20,700 nucleotides of DNA from JAUIAI01 sp049680625 (GTDB taxonomy: Bacteria; Pseudomonadota; Gammaproteobacteria; Burkholderiales; Burkholderiaceae_E): contig JBAUID010000254.1 in the NCBI GenBank assembly GCA_049680625.1, forward strand, positions 1-20,700, given 5' to 3'. The notes beneath the pieces are model-generated. The model worked only from the letters and a program-made list of their open reading frames with translations. It ran no database searches and was not told the DNA's origin. Numbering within the stretch: the first letter of the stretch is position 1; the number at the start of each line of letters is the position of its first letter. Both the position numbers and the translations under genes were made by a program. Shown piece after piece: positions 14,610 through 20,700 of this stretch.

Positions 14610-15353
14610 TTACCCCTCGCTAGCGGTGTTCTTTGTTGACGGTGACACGAGCACTTTCCAGGTGATGTGTTCGTAAACTCCGGCCCAATAGGCGCCAAAC
14701 GCCACGGCGAATGCCAGTTCCTCTATGGGCATCCCAATAATACTAAGCCCGGACAATGCACCCAGATTCCATACCCGCTGTATATAACCCGGGGCTATCC
14801 ACTCCAGTCCAATCAGAAATACAATGTAGTAGGCGAGGAATACGAGTCCACCCACCCCCGTTTTTTTCAGTAAGTCTGGACGACACTGAATAGTCGTAAA
14901 AGCACCCAACGCCATGGCAACAATCGCCGGATAGATCGGGTTCCATGGCAAAAAATACAATACCGGAAACAACAAGAAAGGGATTGTGAGCGCGAGCAGA
15001 TGATACCGATGATGTGGGTGCCTGCGCTGTGTGAGCAGAGCGCAAGCCGGTTGTTGGCGCGTGATCAGGTTGTAGAGCACTGCGCCAATGCCGCCAATAC
15101 CAAAGCTGAAGATAACACTTTCGATATCAAAACCGGTGCGGATCGCCAGGTCGAACAAGCTAGGCGGGCTCCAATACTCGGGCACAAAAAGCGGCTCTGT
15201 CAGTCCGAATGGCGCGGTAAACAAACTCGCCAGCATCATTTGTCGACGGTGAACTGGGAAGACGGTATACACAATCGCCCAGGGAATCACAAAAGCGCTT
15301 GACCAAACGATCCAAACGTAGTCTTCGGAAATCACGTTGTTGTCCTTTGCCAT
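14610..15353 (-). CDS. Lycopene-cyclase-domain membrane protein
   Basis: About 247 residues from the ATG at 15351-15353; a TTG at 15381-15383 would add ten residues, and neither start has a clear ribosome-binding site. The protein is very hydrophobic, with roughly seven membrane helices in two related halves, as in the CrtYc/CrtYd-type lycopene cyclases of actinobacteria and archaea. The second half has IGMPIEELAFAVAFGAYWAG, matching the PxEE motif of that family. The first half has PFGLTEPLF followed by GFDIESVIFSFGIGG. Cyclases of this type close the end rings of carotenoids. No crtE, crtB or crtI gene is present in the window, so the substrate may be a different isoprenoid. It is on the same strand as the reductase-like flavoprotein operon, 770 bases upstream of it. 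Confidence 0.75.
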   Translation of the reverse strand: MAKDNNVISEDYVWIVWSSAFVIPWAIVYTVFPVHRRQMMLASLFTAPFGLTEPLFVPEYWSPPSLFDLAIRTGFDIESVIFSFGIGGIGAVLYNLITRQQPACALLTQRRHPHHRYHLLALTIPFLLFPVLYFLPWNPIYPAIVAMALGAFTTIQCRPDLLKKTGVGGLVFLAYYIVFLIGLEWIAPGYIQRVWNLGALSGLSIIGMPIEELAFAVAFGAYWAGVYEHITWKVLVSPSTKNTASEG

Positions 15354-15383
15354 GAAGACAACCGAATAGAACGGTCGTCGCAA

Positions 15384-15705
15384 TTGGAAACCGTCGATAA
15401 GACATCACTTTACGAACCCATACCCGACAGTGCGATGACACGACCGTTACCGGTATGTCATCTTATTCAAGCCTTCAGTGCGCCAAAGATCACGTCCTGG
15501 CGCGTCGGCGAGGAATATGAACGAGAACGGTCACTGATACATGACAAGAATGTAATAAACTCGTCATGTTTGCGCTATCGACCCTGCGCGATAATGCGTT
15601 TGTATTGTCCAGTGGGTCGGACGCTTCTGGCTTCTGTACTGACCTCTCGATTGAATCGTGAGTGTTTACAGTTGTCTACTCATACCGAATAGGCAAGAAA
15701 AGTCG
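15384..15705. other. Divergent intergenic region, nothing recognised
   Basis: About 320 bases separate the leftward lycopene-cyclase-like gene from the rightward cytochrome c gene. Presumably both promoters lie here. I could not pick out a convincing -35/-10 pair or operator by eye, and the open frames across it do not read as protein. Confidence 0.4.
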
Positions 15706-16137
15706 ATGAGAAGAGTGATATCAGCACCTGTCCTCGTGGTTGCTGCGTTGGTCATCTCTGGCCTCATTGTTTCGATATCGGGACTGTTTGGGCAAGGCCG
15801 TTCAATGCAGCCTGCGAACATTGTCCTGCCGCCGGTAACATTTGCCACGTCCACTGGCAAGAGAGCGTTCGATGCGTACTGTTCTGATTGCCACGGTAAC
15901 AATGCCGCTGGTTCAGCGCAGGGTCCGCCTCTATTGCATGACTATTACAATCCGGGGCATCATCCGGATGCCTCGTTTCAACACGCCGTGCGCCAGGGTG
16001 TAAAACAACACCACTGGCAGTTCGGCGACATGCCGGCCCAGCCACAGGTCACCGAAGCGCAAGTTGCAGCCATTATTCAGTACATAAGGGAGTTGCAGAA
16101 GGCCAATAGCATTGTCTATCGTGTCCATAGAATGTAA
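15706..16137 (+). CDS. Membrane-anchored monohaem cytochrome c
   Basis: A 143-residue class I-type cytochrome from the ATG at 15706; a GTG at 15658 would put 16 unneeded residues ahead of the hydrophobic segment. Residues 6-28 form an uncleaved anchor or signal (APVLVVAALVISGLIVSISG). The haem site is CSDCH (59-63), with Met109 in QFGDMPAQ as the likely sixth ligand. The fold ends with the usual helix AAIIQYIRELQKAN. It carries electrons in the periplasm. Spacing between the haem motif and Met is normal for small cytochromes of the CytC/cbb3-subunit type. The VTT-domain membrane protein starts 58 bases later on the same strand, so they may be co-transcribed. Its redox partner is not evident. 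Confidence 0.88.
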   Translation: MRRVISAPVLVVAALVISGLIVSISGLFGQGRSMQPANIVLPPVTFATSTGKRAFDAYCSDCHGNNAAGSAQGPPLLHDYYNPGHHPDASFQHAVRQGVKQHHWQFGDMPAQPQVTEAQVAAIIQYIRELQKANSIVYRVHRM

Positions 16138-16195
16138 TGCCGCGATTAGTTGACGCGGTTTCTTGGACACTCCGTTACCAGGAACAGTTCGCACC

Positions 16196-16957
16196 ATGAG
16201 TGCCCACCTAAGAAAGTCGCGCGAGGATAGTCACTACAGGTATCACTGGCATCGCGCATTAATTGGCATAATGATCTTGCTCTCTGTGAGTATTGGTACA
16301 CTGGTTTTGTGGCGGACGGGCATGCTCAACCAGTTGCTGGTCAGCAATTCGCTAGAACAGACGGTAACCCAGTTGGGTCAAGTCGGTCCGCTGCTGGTTA
16401 TCGCTTTGATGGCGATCGCAATTGTTATGACTCCAATACCTAGTGCGCCGATCGCCCTCGCATCCGGAGCAGCCTACGGTCATCTCTGGGGCACAGTCTA
16501 TATCGTTCTGGGTTGCCTTATTGGCGCCAGCGTCGCATTCACCGTATCGCGACTTCTAGGCCAAAATTTTCTGTTGTCAAGAATAGGAAAGCAGATAGAT
16601 ACAAGCTTGTTCAAGCGCTTCATCGCATCACAAAACGCCATGACGATTGCCGTATTCGCCACTCGGCTGATGCCATTTCTGTCGTTTGATATTGTCAGTT
16701 ATGCGGCCGGCCTGACGTCGATTAAAGCATGGCGTTTTGCGCTGGCGACGTTGTTTGGCTTGTTACCATCGAGCTTTGCGTTGGCGCATTTTGGCGCCGA
16801 ACTTGGCACTGGCGATATGAAGCGCGCCTCAATCACCATACTCGCGCTCGGTATGATTGTCTTGCTCCCGTTTGCCTGGGCGGCGCTACCCAAGCGCCTA
16901 CGGGCCGCGATTGCGCAAGCTTTGCCATTCAGTACTCGCAACGACCCGCACGAATAG
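16196..16957 (+). CDS. VTT-domain (DedA/TVP38-like) membrane protein
   Basis: A 253-residue polytopic membrane protein, starting at the ATG 16196 behind AGGAAC; an upstream TTG at 16163 is less likely. A first helix (about 23-42) follows a charged N-terminus. The central VTT domain has the expected features: IVMTPIPSAPIALASGAAYG, then a Gly-rich LGCLIGASVAFTVSRLLGQN and the basic IASQNAMTIAVFATRLMPFLSFD, with SYAAGLTS after it. DedA/TVP38/TMEM64 proteins act in lipid scrambling or transport and help keep membrane composition and proton motive force. Which lipid this one handles is unknown. It follows the cytochrome c gene by 58 bases. Confidence 0.9.
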   Translation: MSAHLRKSREDSHYRYHWHRALIGIMILLSVSIGTLVLWRTGMLNQLLVSNSLEQTVTQLGQVGPLLVIALMAIAIVMTPIPSAPIALASGAAYGHLWGTVYIVLGCLIGASVAFTVSRLLGQNFLLSRIGKQIDTSLFKRFIASQNAMTIAVFATRLMPFLSFDIVSYAAGLTSIKAWRFALATLFGLLPSSFALAHFGAELGTGDMKRASITILALGMIVLLPFAWAALPKRLRAAIAQALPFSTRNDPHE

Positions 16958-17042
16958 ATAGCAATATCTGACTGTCTGACTGATCCTCTCGTCTTAAGTG
17001 AAACCTCAATGCGAGACCCAGCCTCTGAATCTAACTTTTTGA

Positions 17043-17231
17043 CGTCCTTATCGGTCCAAAAATCGAGGAAGCCACTTGTTGGAGCGCCGTGAAGCCGTAA
17101 GGCTCGGTTCGACGCAGGGGCCCTGCCTATGCAATCGGGAAGAATTCAAGGTAGTAGATACCATTTCGCGCTCGATCCCTGATCACCTGGAAGATTTACA
17201 CGCGAAGCCGCCAGAGGTAGCAGATGAATGA
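17043..17231 (+). pseudogene. Small Cys-motif reading frame, copy A (decayed or very small gene)
   Basis: After an in-frame TGA at 17040-17042, 62 codons are open to a TGA at 17229-17231. A TTG at 17076 has GAGGAA five bases upstream and would give a 51-residue protein. It reads AVRLGSTQGPCLCNREEF, then KVVDTISRSIPDHLEDLHAK and PPEVADE, which looks like protein. Residues AV-x9-LCxRxxF match copy B at 17445-17609 with identical spacing, and 33 of 54 bases agree without gaps (17094-17147 against 17520-17573, counted by eye). The same frame stays open for a further 52 codons past the TGA, to a TAG at 17388-17390. I do not recognise the family. Confidence 0.35.
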
Positions 17232-17406
17232 TTCCGTTCAGTACCTAGCGCAGCATCTCAAGGCCCAGAGGCAACCCACAGTCAAAAGACCATGTCGAGT
17301 GTCTTCAATTTTCATCGTCGCGAAGTTCTTTCCTCTTTGCGCACGATGCTTGGCGCTTGCCGCCTCATCAACGCACAACGGTCGCGTTAGGCTTACCAGT
17401 CTGTAA
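17224..17406 (+). CDS. Possible small protein overlapping copy A, unknown
   Basis: A 60-codon frame starts at ATG 17224 with a strong ribosome-binding site (AGAGG, six-base spacing) and overlaps the stop of copy A by 8 bases (ATGAATGA), the layout of coupled genes. The first 17 residues (MNDSVQYLAQHLKAQRQ) look helical and protein-like. The rest is Cys- and Arg-rich and less convincing, and the frame of copy A reads better there, so a frameshift is possible. No family is recognised. Confidence 0.3.
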   Translation: MNDSVQYLAQHLKAQRQPTVKRPCRVSSIFIVAKFFPLCARCLALAASSTHNGRVRLTSL

Positions 17407-17444
17407 TGCTCAAGTCATGCGACTGACAGACACCCTCGCCTAAA

Positions 17445-17609
17445 GTGGCGCCTCAATACGTGGATGTGTTTTTGAATCCATCGATTATTGAACGTATCGA
17501 GCAGCGTCCTACGCAAGGCGCCGTGAGTCTCGACTGGCAACGGAGCTGTCGCCTATGTCATCGCGATGGCTTCCTTATATCAGTAAGCATCGCCGCCCTG
17601 CGGTTGTGA
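17445..17609 (+). pseudogene. Small Cys-motif reading frame, copy B
   Basis: From a GTG at 17445, 54 codons are open to a TGA at 17607-17609, ten bases before the enoyl reductase. The translation has APQYVDVFLNPSIIERIEQ, then GAVSLDWQRSCRLCHRDGF, then a short hydrophobic end. The start has no ribosome-binding site. Its CRLCHR segment aligns with CLCNR of copy A, and the upstream bases also match: 21 of 28 between 17435-17462 and 16988-17015, by eye. Copy B seems to keep the front of an ancestral protein and copy A the back. Whether either is translated is unknown. Confidence 0.35.
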
Positions 17610-17630
17610 TTAAGAGGAATGTTTCAGTTG

Positions 17631-18443
17631 ATGTCCAATCCATCTGTATCGGGAACAACGACAGCGCTCGATCTGCGTGGTCAAAAGGGGTTAGTGGTGG
17701 GTATTGCCAATGAAGACAGCCTTGCCTGGTCAGCCGCACGGAATTTTCGTGACGCTGGGGCCGATCTTGCTATCACCTACCTGAATGAAAAAGCCAAAGT
17801 GTTTGTGGAGCCGCTAGCCCGGCAATTGGACGCATCGATATTATTGCCGTGTGACGTTGGTCATCCGGATCAGCTTGATGCCGTCTTCGAAGCGGTACGA
17901 AACCGCTGGGGTCGTCTTGACATCGTCTTCCACGCCATCGCCTGGGCGAGCCAGGCCGAACTGCATGGACGGCTGATTGACTGTTCAGCGCAAGGATTTA
18001 GCGAGTCGATGACCACATCGTGCCATTCGTTCATTCGCATGGCCAAATTAGCGGAACCTCTCATGAGTCCAGGAGGCAGCCTAACAACGCTGACCTTTGT
18101 GGGGGCCGAGCGCGTTGTTGATCATTACAACATCATGGGCCCTGTTAAGGCGGCGTTGGAGTCGACCGTACGGTACCTTGCTCACGAGCTCGGGCCGCGC
18201 GGTATTCGGGTCAACGCGATCTCCGCAGGCGCGATCCGAACGCGAGCCGCGTCCGGCATTAAGCATTTCGACGAGATTATCACCGAATCATCGACCAAGG
18301 CGCCATTAAGGCGGGTCGTGGAGGCGAACGAGGTGGGTCGTGCGGCGCTCTTCATGGCCAGCGACTACGCGAGCGGTACTACCGGCGAGGTGCTACATGT
18401 CGATGCGGGATTTCACACAGCCGGCATGATTTTTCACTCTTGA
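17631..18443 (+). CDS. fabI: Enoyl-ACP reductase, FabI type
   Basis: A short-chain dehydrogenase of about 270 residues, closely following the FabI pattern, which reduces trans-2-enoyl-ACP with NAD(P)H in the last step of fatty-acid elongation. The N-terminus has GQKGLVVGIANEDSLAWSAA (cofactor loop). Then come DVGHPDQLDAVF, HAIAWA, the catalytic region FVGAERVVDHYNIMGPVKAA and the C-terminal VNAISAGAIRTRAASGIK and GEVLHVDAGFH. Counting from the ATG at 17619, Tyr170 and Lys177 match the catalytic Tyr156 and Lys163 of E. coli FabI, but Phe160 replaces its Tyr146. The ribosome-binding site AAGAGGA abuts the ATG at 17619, so a start at 17631 (spacing 12) or the TTG at 17628 is more plausible. The odd context suggests a secondary enoyl reductase. 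A specialised SDR is the alternative. Confidence 0.85.
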   Translation: MSNPSVSGTTTALDLRGQKGLVVGIANEDSLAWSAARNFRDAGADLAITYLNEKAKVFVEPLARQLDASILLPCDVGHPDQLDAVFEAVRNRWGRLDIVFHAIAWASQAELHGRLIDCSAQGFSESMTTSCHSFIRMAKLAEPLMSPGGSLTTLTFVGAERVVDHYNIMGPVKAALESTVRYLAHELGPRGIRVNAISAGAIRTRAASGIKHFDEIITESSTKAPLRRVVEANEVGRAALFMASDYASGTTGEVLHVDAGFHTAGMIFHS

Positions 18444-18696
18444 GTCTGACGATATACCCAATTGAAAGAGCCGATGGCAGATGGCCGATTGCCGCAAAGG
18501 CTGGTCGACCAACACCCGCTTGTTGCCCGCGTTTTGCCACTGCGATCCGCCACATCGGTCCGTACGGCACGAAAACATCGAACAATTTGGATTGCGTTGC
18601 CGACACCGCGCAGTTGGAGATATTGCACAGCAGGCGGCCGATGTATATAGCAATCAAACGGGCGAAAACGACCAAAACAACGCACACGGTAAGCAT
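18379..18696 (-). CDS. Possible small membrane protein convergent with fabI
   Basis: A 105-codon frame starts at ATG 18694-18696 with GAGAGG four bases upstream. It opens with a hydrophobic segment (MLTVCVVLVVFARLIAIYIG, a likely membrane helix), followed by a soluble part (LFDVFVPYGPMWRIAVAKRG). It ends inside the 3' end of the enoyl reductase gene, overlapping it by 65 bases. Codon use looks ordinary, but other frames are also open here and I recognise no family. It could be real, the decayed front of a larger gene, or chance. From 18697 to 19068 I see no other gene; the hflK promoter presumably lies there. Confidence 0.3.
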   Translation of the reverse strand: MLTVCVVLVVFARLIAIYIGRLLCNISNCAVSATQSKLFDVFVPYGPMWRIAVAKRGQQAGVGRPAFAAIGHLPSALSIGYIVRLKSEKSCRLCEIPHRHVAPRR

Positions 18697-19068
18697 AACG
18701 CCCTCTCAGCCAACTCGCCCAATCCTCAACCAATATTGCGCCAGGCGATGTCTGATCCGGTCACTTTCGCCGGTTTAAGACGAACACGCCACAATCGTGT
18801 TCCAAGTTTTGAGGCTACTAACCTTACCTAAATCATCGACTGCCAAAATTTCACGAGTGCGAAGCAATCAATCGCCAGATGACTGGATCGTAACGTAACG
18901 GCAAGCTAATGGTAAGACGGATCGATTTACAGTGAGCTTACGCGATCTACGCCGGCGGCAAATAGAAATTACCAAACACTGTCGAATGGCAACTCATGAC
19001 GCACTGCTGTCAATGCCTAAGTAGTGCCGAACACAGCTCGCCTAACAATACCAAACGGGAGTATCTCA

Positions 19069-20127
19069 GTGGCTATTAATCATAATGGTGGACCCGAGTA
19101 CGGGCCGAGACGGGATCGGGGAAACGTTGATTTGTCACTGGAAACACTGATTGGTCAACTAAGAGAACAATTCAGACGATTCATTCCCAATGGTGGTCCC
19201 AACGGCACAATTATTCTCGCCCTGCTAATAGTAGTTGCCATCGCCCTATGGTCAGCCTACTACACCGTGCCCAGCGATTCCGTAGCCGTCGTGCAGCGCT
19301 TCGGGAAGTATTTGAAAGACGTACCACCCGGACTACACTTCAAAATTCCAATGGGTGTCGACACCGCAACGTTGGTTCCGGTTAAGCGTCAGTTGAAGCA
19401 GGAGTTCGGGTTTGCTACTCGGGGGGCCAACGATCCGTACCAGACTAGCCGCGATGGAAAACGTGAAACGGAGATGGTCACGGGTGACCTGAACGCGGCT
19501 TTGGTTGAATGGGTTGTTCAATATCGAATCGCGCAGCCTGCCAAGTTTCTGTTTGAAGTTCGCGAACCCAGTGCAACGCTGCGGTACGTTTCTGAATCCG
19601 TCATGCGAGAGGTCGTTGGCGATCGCACTGTAGACGAAGTAATTACCATCGGGCGGCAGGAAATCGAGTCAGAAGCCCTAGTTAAGATGCAAGAACTGTC
19701 CACAAAGTACGTCATGGGCATCAGTATCGACCAAGTGCAGTTGAAGAATATCAATCCCCCCCAGCCAGTGCAAGAGTCGTTCAACGAAGTCAACCAGGCA
19801 CAGCAGGAGAAAGAGAAACTAATCAATGAGGCTCGGCGCGATTACAACAAAGTGATTCCCTTGGCCTTAGGGGAAAAAGATCAAAGAATTCGCGAGGCAG
19901 ACGGTTATCGTCTCAAACGGGTCAATGAAGCGGAGGGCGATGCCGCGCGTTTCAGTGCGTTGTTGACTGAATACAGCAAGGCCCCGGAGGTCACTCAGCG
20001 ACGAATATACCTTGAAACCCTTCAGGAAGTGATGCCTGGCATTCGCTCCAAGATTATTGTCGATGAACAATCCAGTGGCGTGTTGCCATTGCTGAATCTC
20101 GACGCACCGAAAGGAAATCAGCCATGA
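19069..20127 (+). CDS. hflK: HflK, SPFH-domain modulator of FtsH protease
   Basis: A 352-residue membrane protein. The start is taken at the GTG 19069-19071 because GGGAG lies seven bases upstream; a GTG at 19024 would add 15 residues without such a site. A Gly/Arg-rich N-terminus is followed by one membrane helix (about 46-64, TIILALLIVVAIALWSAYY). The SPFH/band-7 domain begins VPSDSVAVVQRFGKYLKDVPPGLH, with the family's YRIAQPAKFLFEV segment further on. A long charged helical region (EVNQAQQEKEKLINEARRDY) and EADGYRLKRVNEAEGDAARF follow. HflK and HflC form a large periplasmic cage around FtsH that tunes degradation of membrane proteins. The hflC start overlaps its stop (ATGA). The neighbours are not the usual hfq-hflX genes, so this may be a second copy. 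Confidence 0.93.
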   Translation: MAINHNGGPEYGPRRDRGNVDLSLETLIGQLREQFRRFIPNGGPNGTIILALLIVVAIALWSAYYTVPSDSVAVVQRFGKYLKDVPPGLHFKIPMGVDTATLVPVKRQLKQEFGFATRGANDPYQTSRDGKRETEMVTGDLNAALVEWVVQYRIAQPAKFLFEVREPSATLRYVSESVMREVVGDRTVDEVITIGRQEIESEALVKMQELSTKYVMGISIDQVQLKNINPPQPVQESFNEVNQAQQEKEKLINEARRDYNKVIPLALGEKDQRIREADGYRLKRVNEAEGDAARFSALLTEYSKAPEVTQRRIYLETLQEVMPGIRSKIIVDEQSSGVLPLLNLDAPKGNQP

Positions 20128-20700
20128 ACAGGAACGCTATCGTATTGGCGGTGATTGCCATCGCGTCACTAGTCACATTTAGCTCCTCTTATACGCTAAG
20201 CGAGGTCGAACAAGTCATCATTACGCAGTTCGGCAAACCGGTCGGCAAGCCAGTGACGACAGCTGGTCTGAAATTCAAAGTGCCCTTTATCCAGGAAATT
20301 CACTCGATCGACAAGCGGGTGCTTGAGTGGGACGGTAATCCCTCGGATATGCCCACCAAAGACAAGCTTTACATTGCGGTTGATCTATTCGCTCGTTGGC
20401 GGATCACCGAGCCTCTGCAATATTTCTTGCGGCTACGAGACGAGCGAAGCGCGCAGTCACGATTAGACGACATCCTAGGCAGCGAGACGCGCAATGCGGT
20501 CGCTAAGCATGAACTTATCGAGATCATTCGTACCACCAAGGATCGTATTCCACTTCGCGATGCACTGCTAACCGAGTCTAGACAGGCGCAAGATATGGGA
20601 TCGTTGGTCCCAATCCAGAAGGGACGTGCGTTGGTAGAAAAGCAGATTTTCGATGCGGCCGCAGAAAAGGTGCGTGTATTTGGTATTGAATTACTGGATA
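20124..20700 (+). CDS. hflC: HflC, SPFH-domain partner of HflK (partial, runs off window)
   Basis: The first 192 codons of hflC. The ATG overlaps the hflK stop by four bases, so the two are translationally coupled. The protein has an N-terminal membrane anchor (AIVLAVIAIASLVTFSSSYT), then the SPFH domain: LSEVEQVIITQFGKPVG, TTAGLKFKVPFIQEIHSIDK, DKLYIAVDLFARWRITEPLQ and the SRLDDILGSETRNAVAKHEL segment. This order is typical of HflC. It works in a complex with HflK around FtsH in the inner membrane. The C-terminal part lies outside the window, so completeness cannot be judged. Confidence 0.93.
   Translation, partial: MNRNAIVLAVIAIASLVTFSSSYTLSEVEQVIITQFGKPVGKPVTTAGLKFKVPFIQEIHSIDKRVLEWDGNPSDMPTKDKLYIAVDLFARWRITEPLQYFLRLRDERSAQSRLDDILGSETRNAVAKHELIEIIRTTKDRIPLRDALLTESRQAQDMGSLVPIQKGRALVEKQIFDAAAEKVRVFGIELLD

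Noticed and set aside
15384..15692. Plus-strand 102-codon frame ahead of cytochrome c
   Set aside because: Starts at TTG with no ribosome-binding site, reads poorly as protein, and occupies the divergent promoter region.
18434..18831. Several further overlapping frames on both strands after fabI
   Set aside because: They overlap one another, have no family features, and are better explained as chance openness of a G+C-moderate intergenic stretch.

Overview
The window looks like part of a chromosome or genomic island from a Gram-negative proteobacterium of moderate G+C content, most likely beta- or gammaproteobacterial. The reasons are Sec/Tat-exported copper proteins, an outer-membrane TolC-type lipoprotein, a Cop/Cus-type two-component system with E. 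coli-like CusR operators, FabI, and HflK/HflC. I cannot place it to genus from sequence alone. No rRNA, tRNA or CRISPR array was seen. Coding density is uneven, with several decayed genes, which suits an accessory region assembled by insertion and decay.

Left end (1-2.8 kb): an IS6-family transposase remnant interrupted by an amber codon, then on the minus strand a non-hydrolysing UDP-GlcNAc 2-epimerase (wecB) translationally coupled to a family 2 glycosyltransferase. Upstream lies a headless gene fragment. Together they look like the leftovers of a surface-polysaccharide locus.

2.8-4.0 kb: a zeta-toxin-like P-loop kinase whose Walker A Ser/Thr is Ala. It is preceded, with an ATGA overlap, by a small partner gene broken by a frameshift, so this is a decaying toxin-antitoxin-like pair.

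4.0-11.5 kb: a copper-resistance island. Minus-strand genes, in transcription order, are a small Cys/His protein, a small exported protein, a TolC-family outer-membrane lipoprotein, a two-domain Tat-exported multicopper oxidase, a cupredoxin with a His-rich tail, and a CusF-like Cu(I) chaperone, followed by a hairpin. The response regulator and sensor kinase are divergently transcribed. The shared intergenic region carries two 16-bp CusR/CopR-like palindromes, so copper probably induces both directions. No RND pump (CusA/CusB) or P-type ATPase lies in the window.

11.6-15.4 kb: a minus-strand operon of a CBS-CBS-BON protein, an FAD-dependent geranylgeranyl-reductase-like oxidoreductase with a C-terminal CxCxxC motif, and a lipoprotein. 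A lycopene-cyclase-domain membrane protein follows on the same strand.

15.7-20.7 kb, plus strand: a membrane-anchored monohaem cytochrome c, a VTT/DedA-like membrane protein, a 660-bp stretch with two diverged copies of a small Cys-motif reading frame, a FabI-type enoyl reductase, a possible convergent small gene, and hflK-hflC (hflC runs off the end). This part suggests membrane and lipid maintenance, possibly linked to envelope stress; that link is inference.
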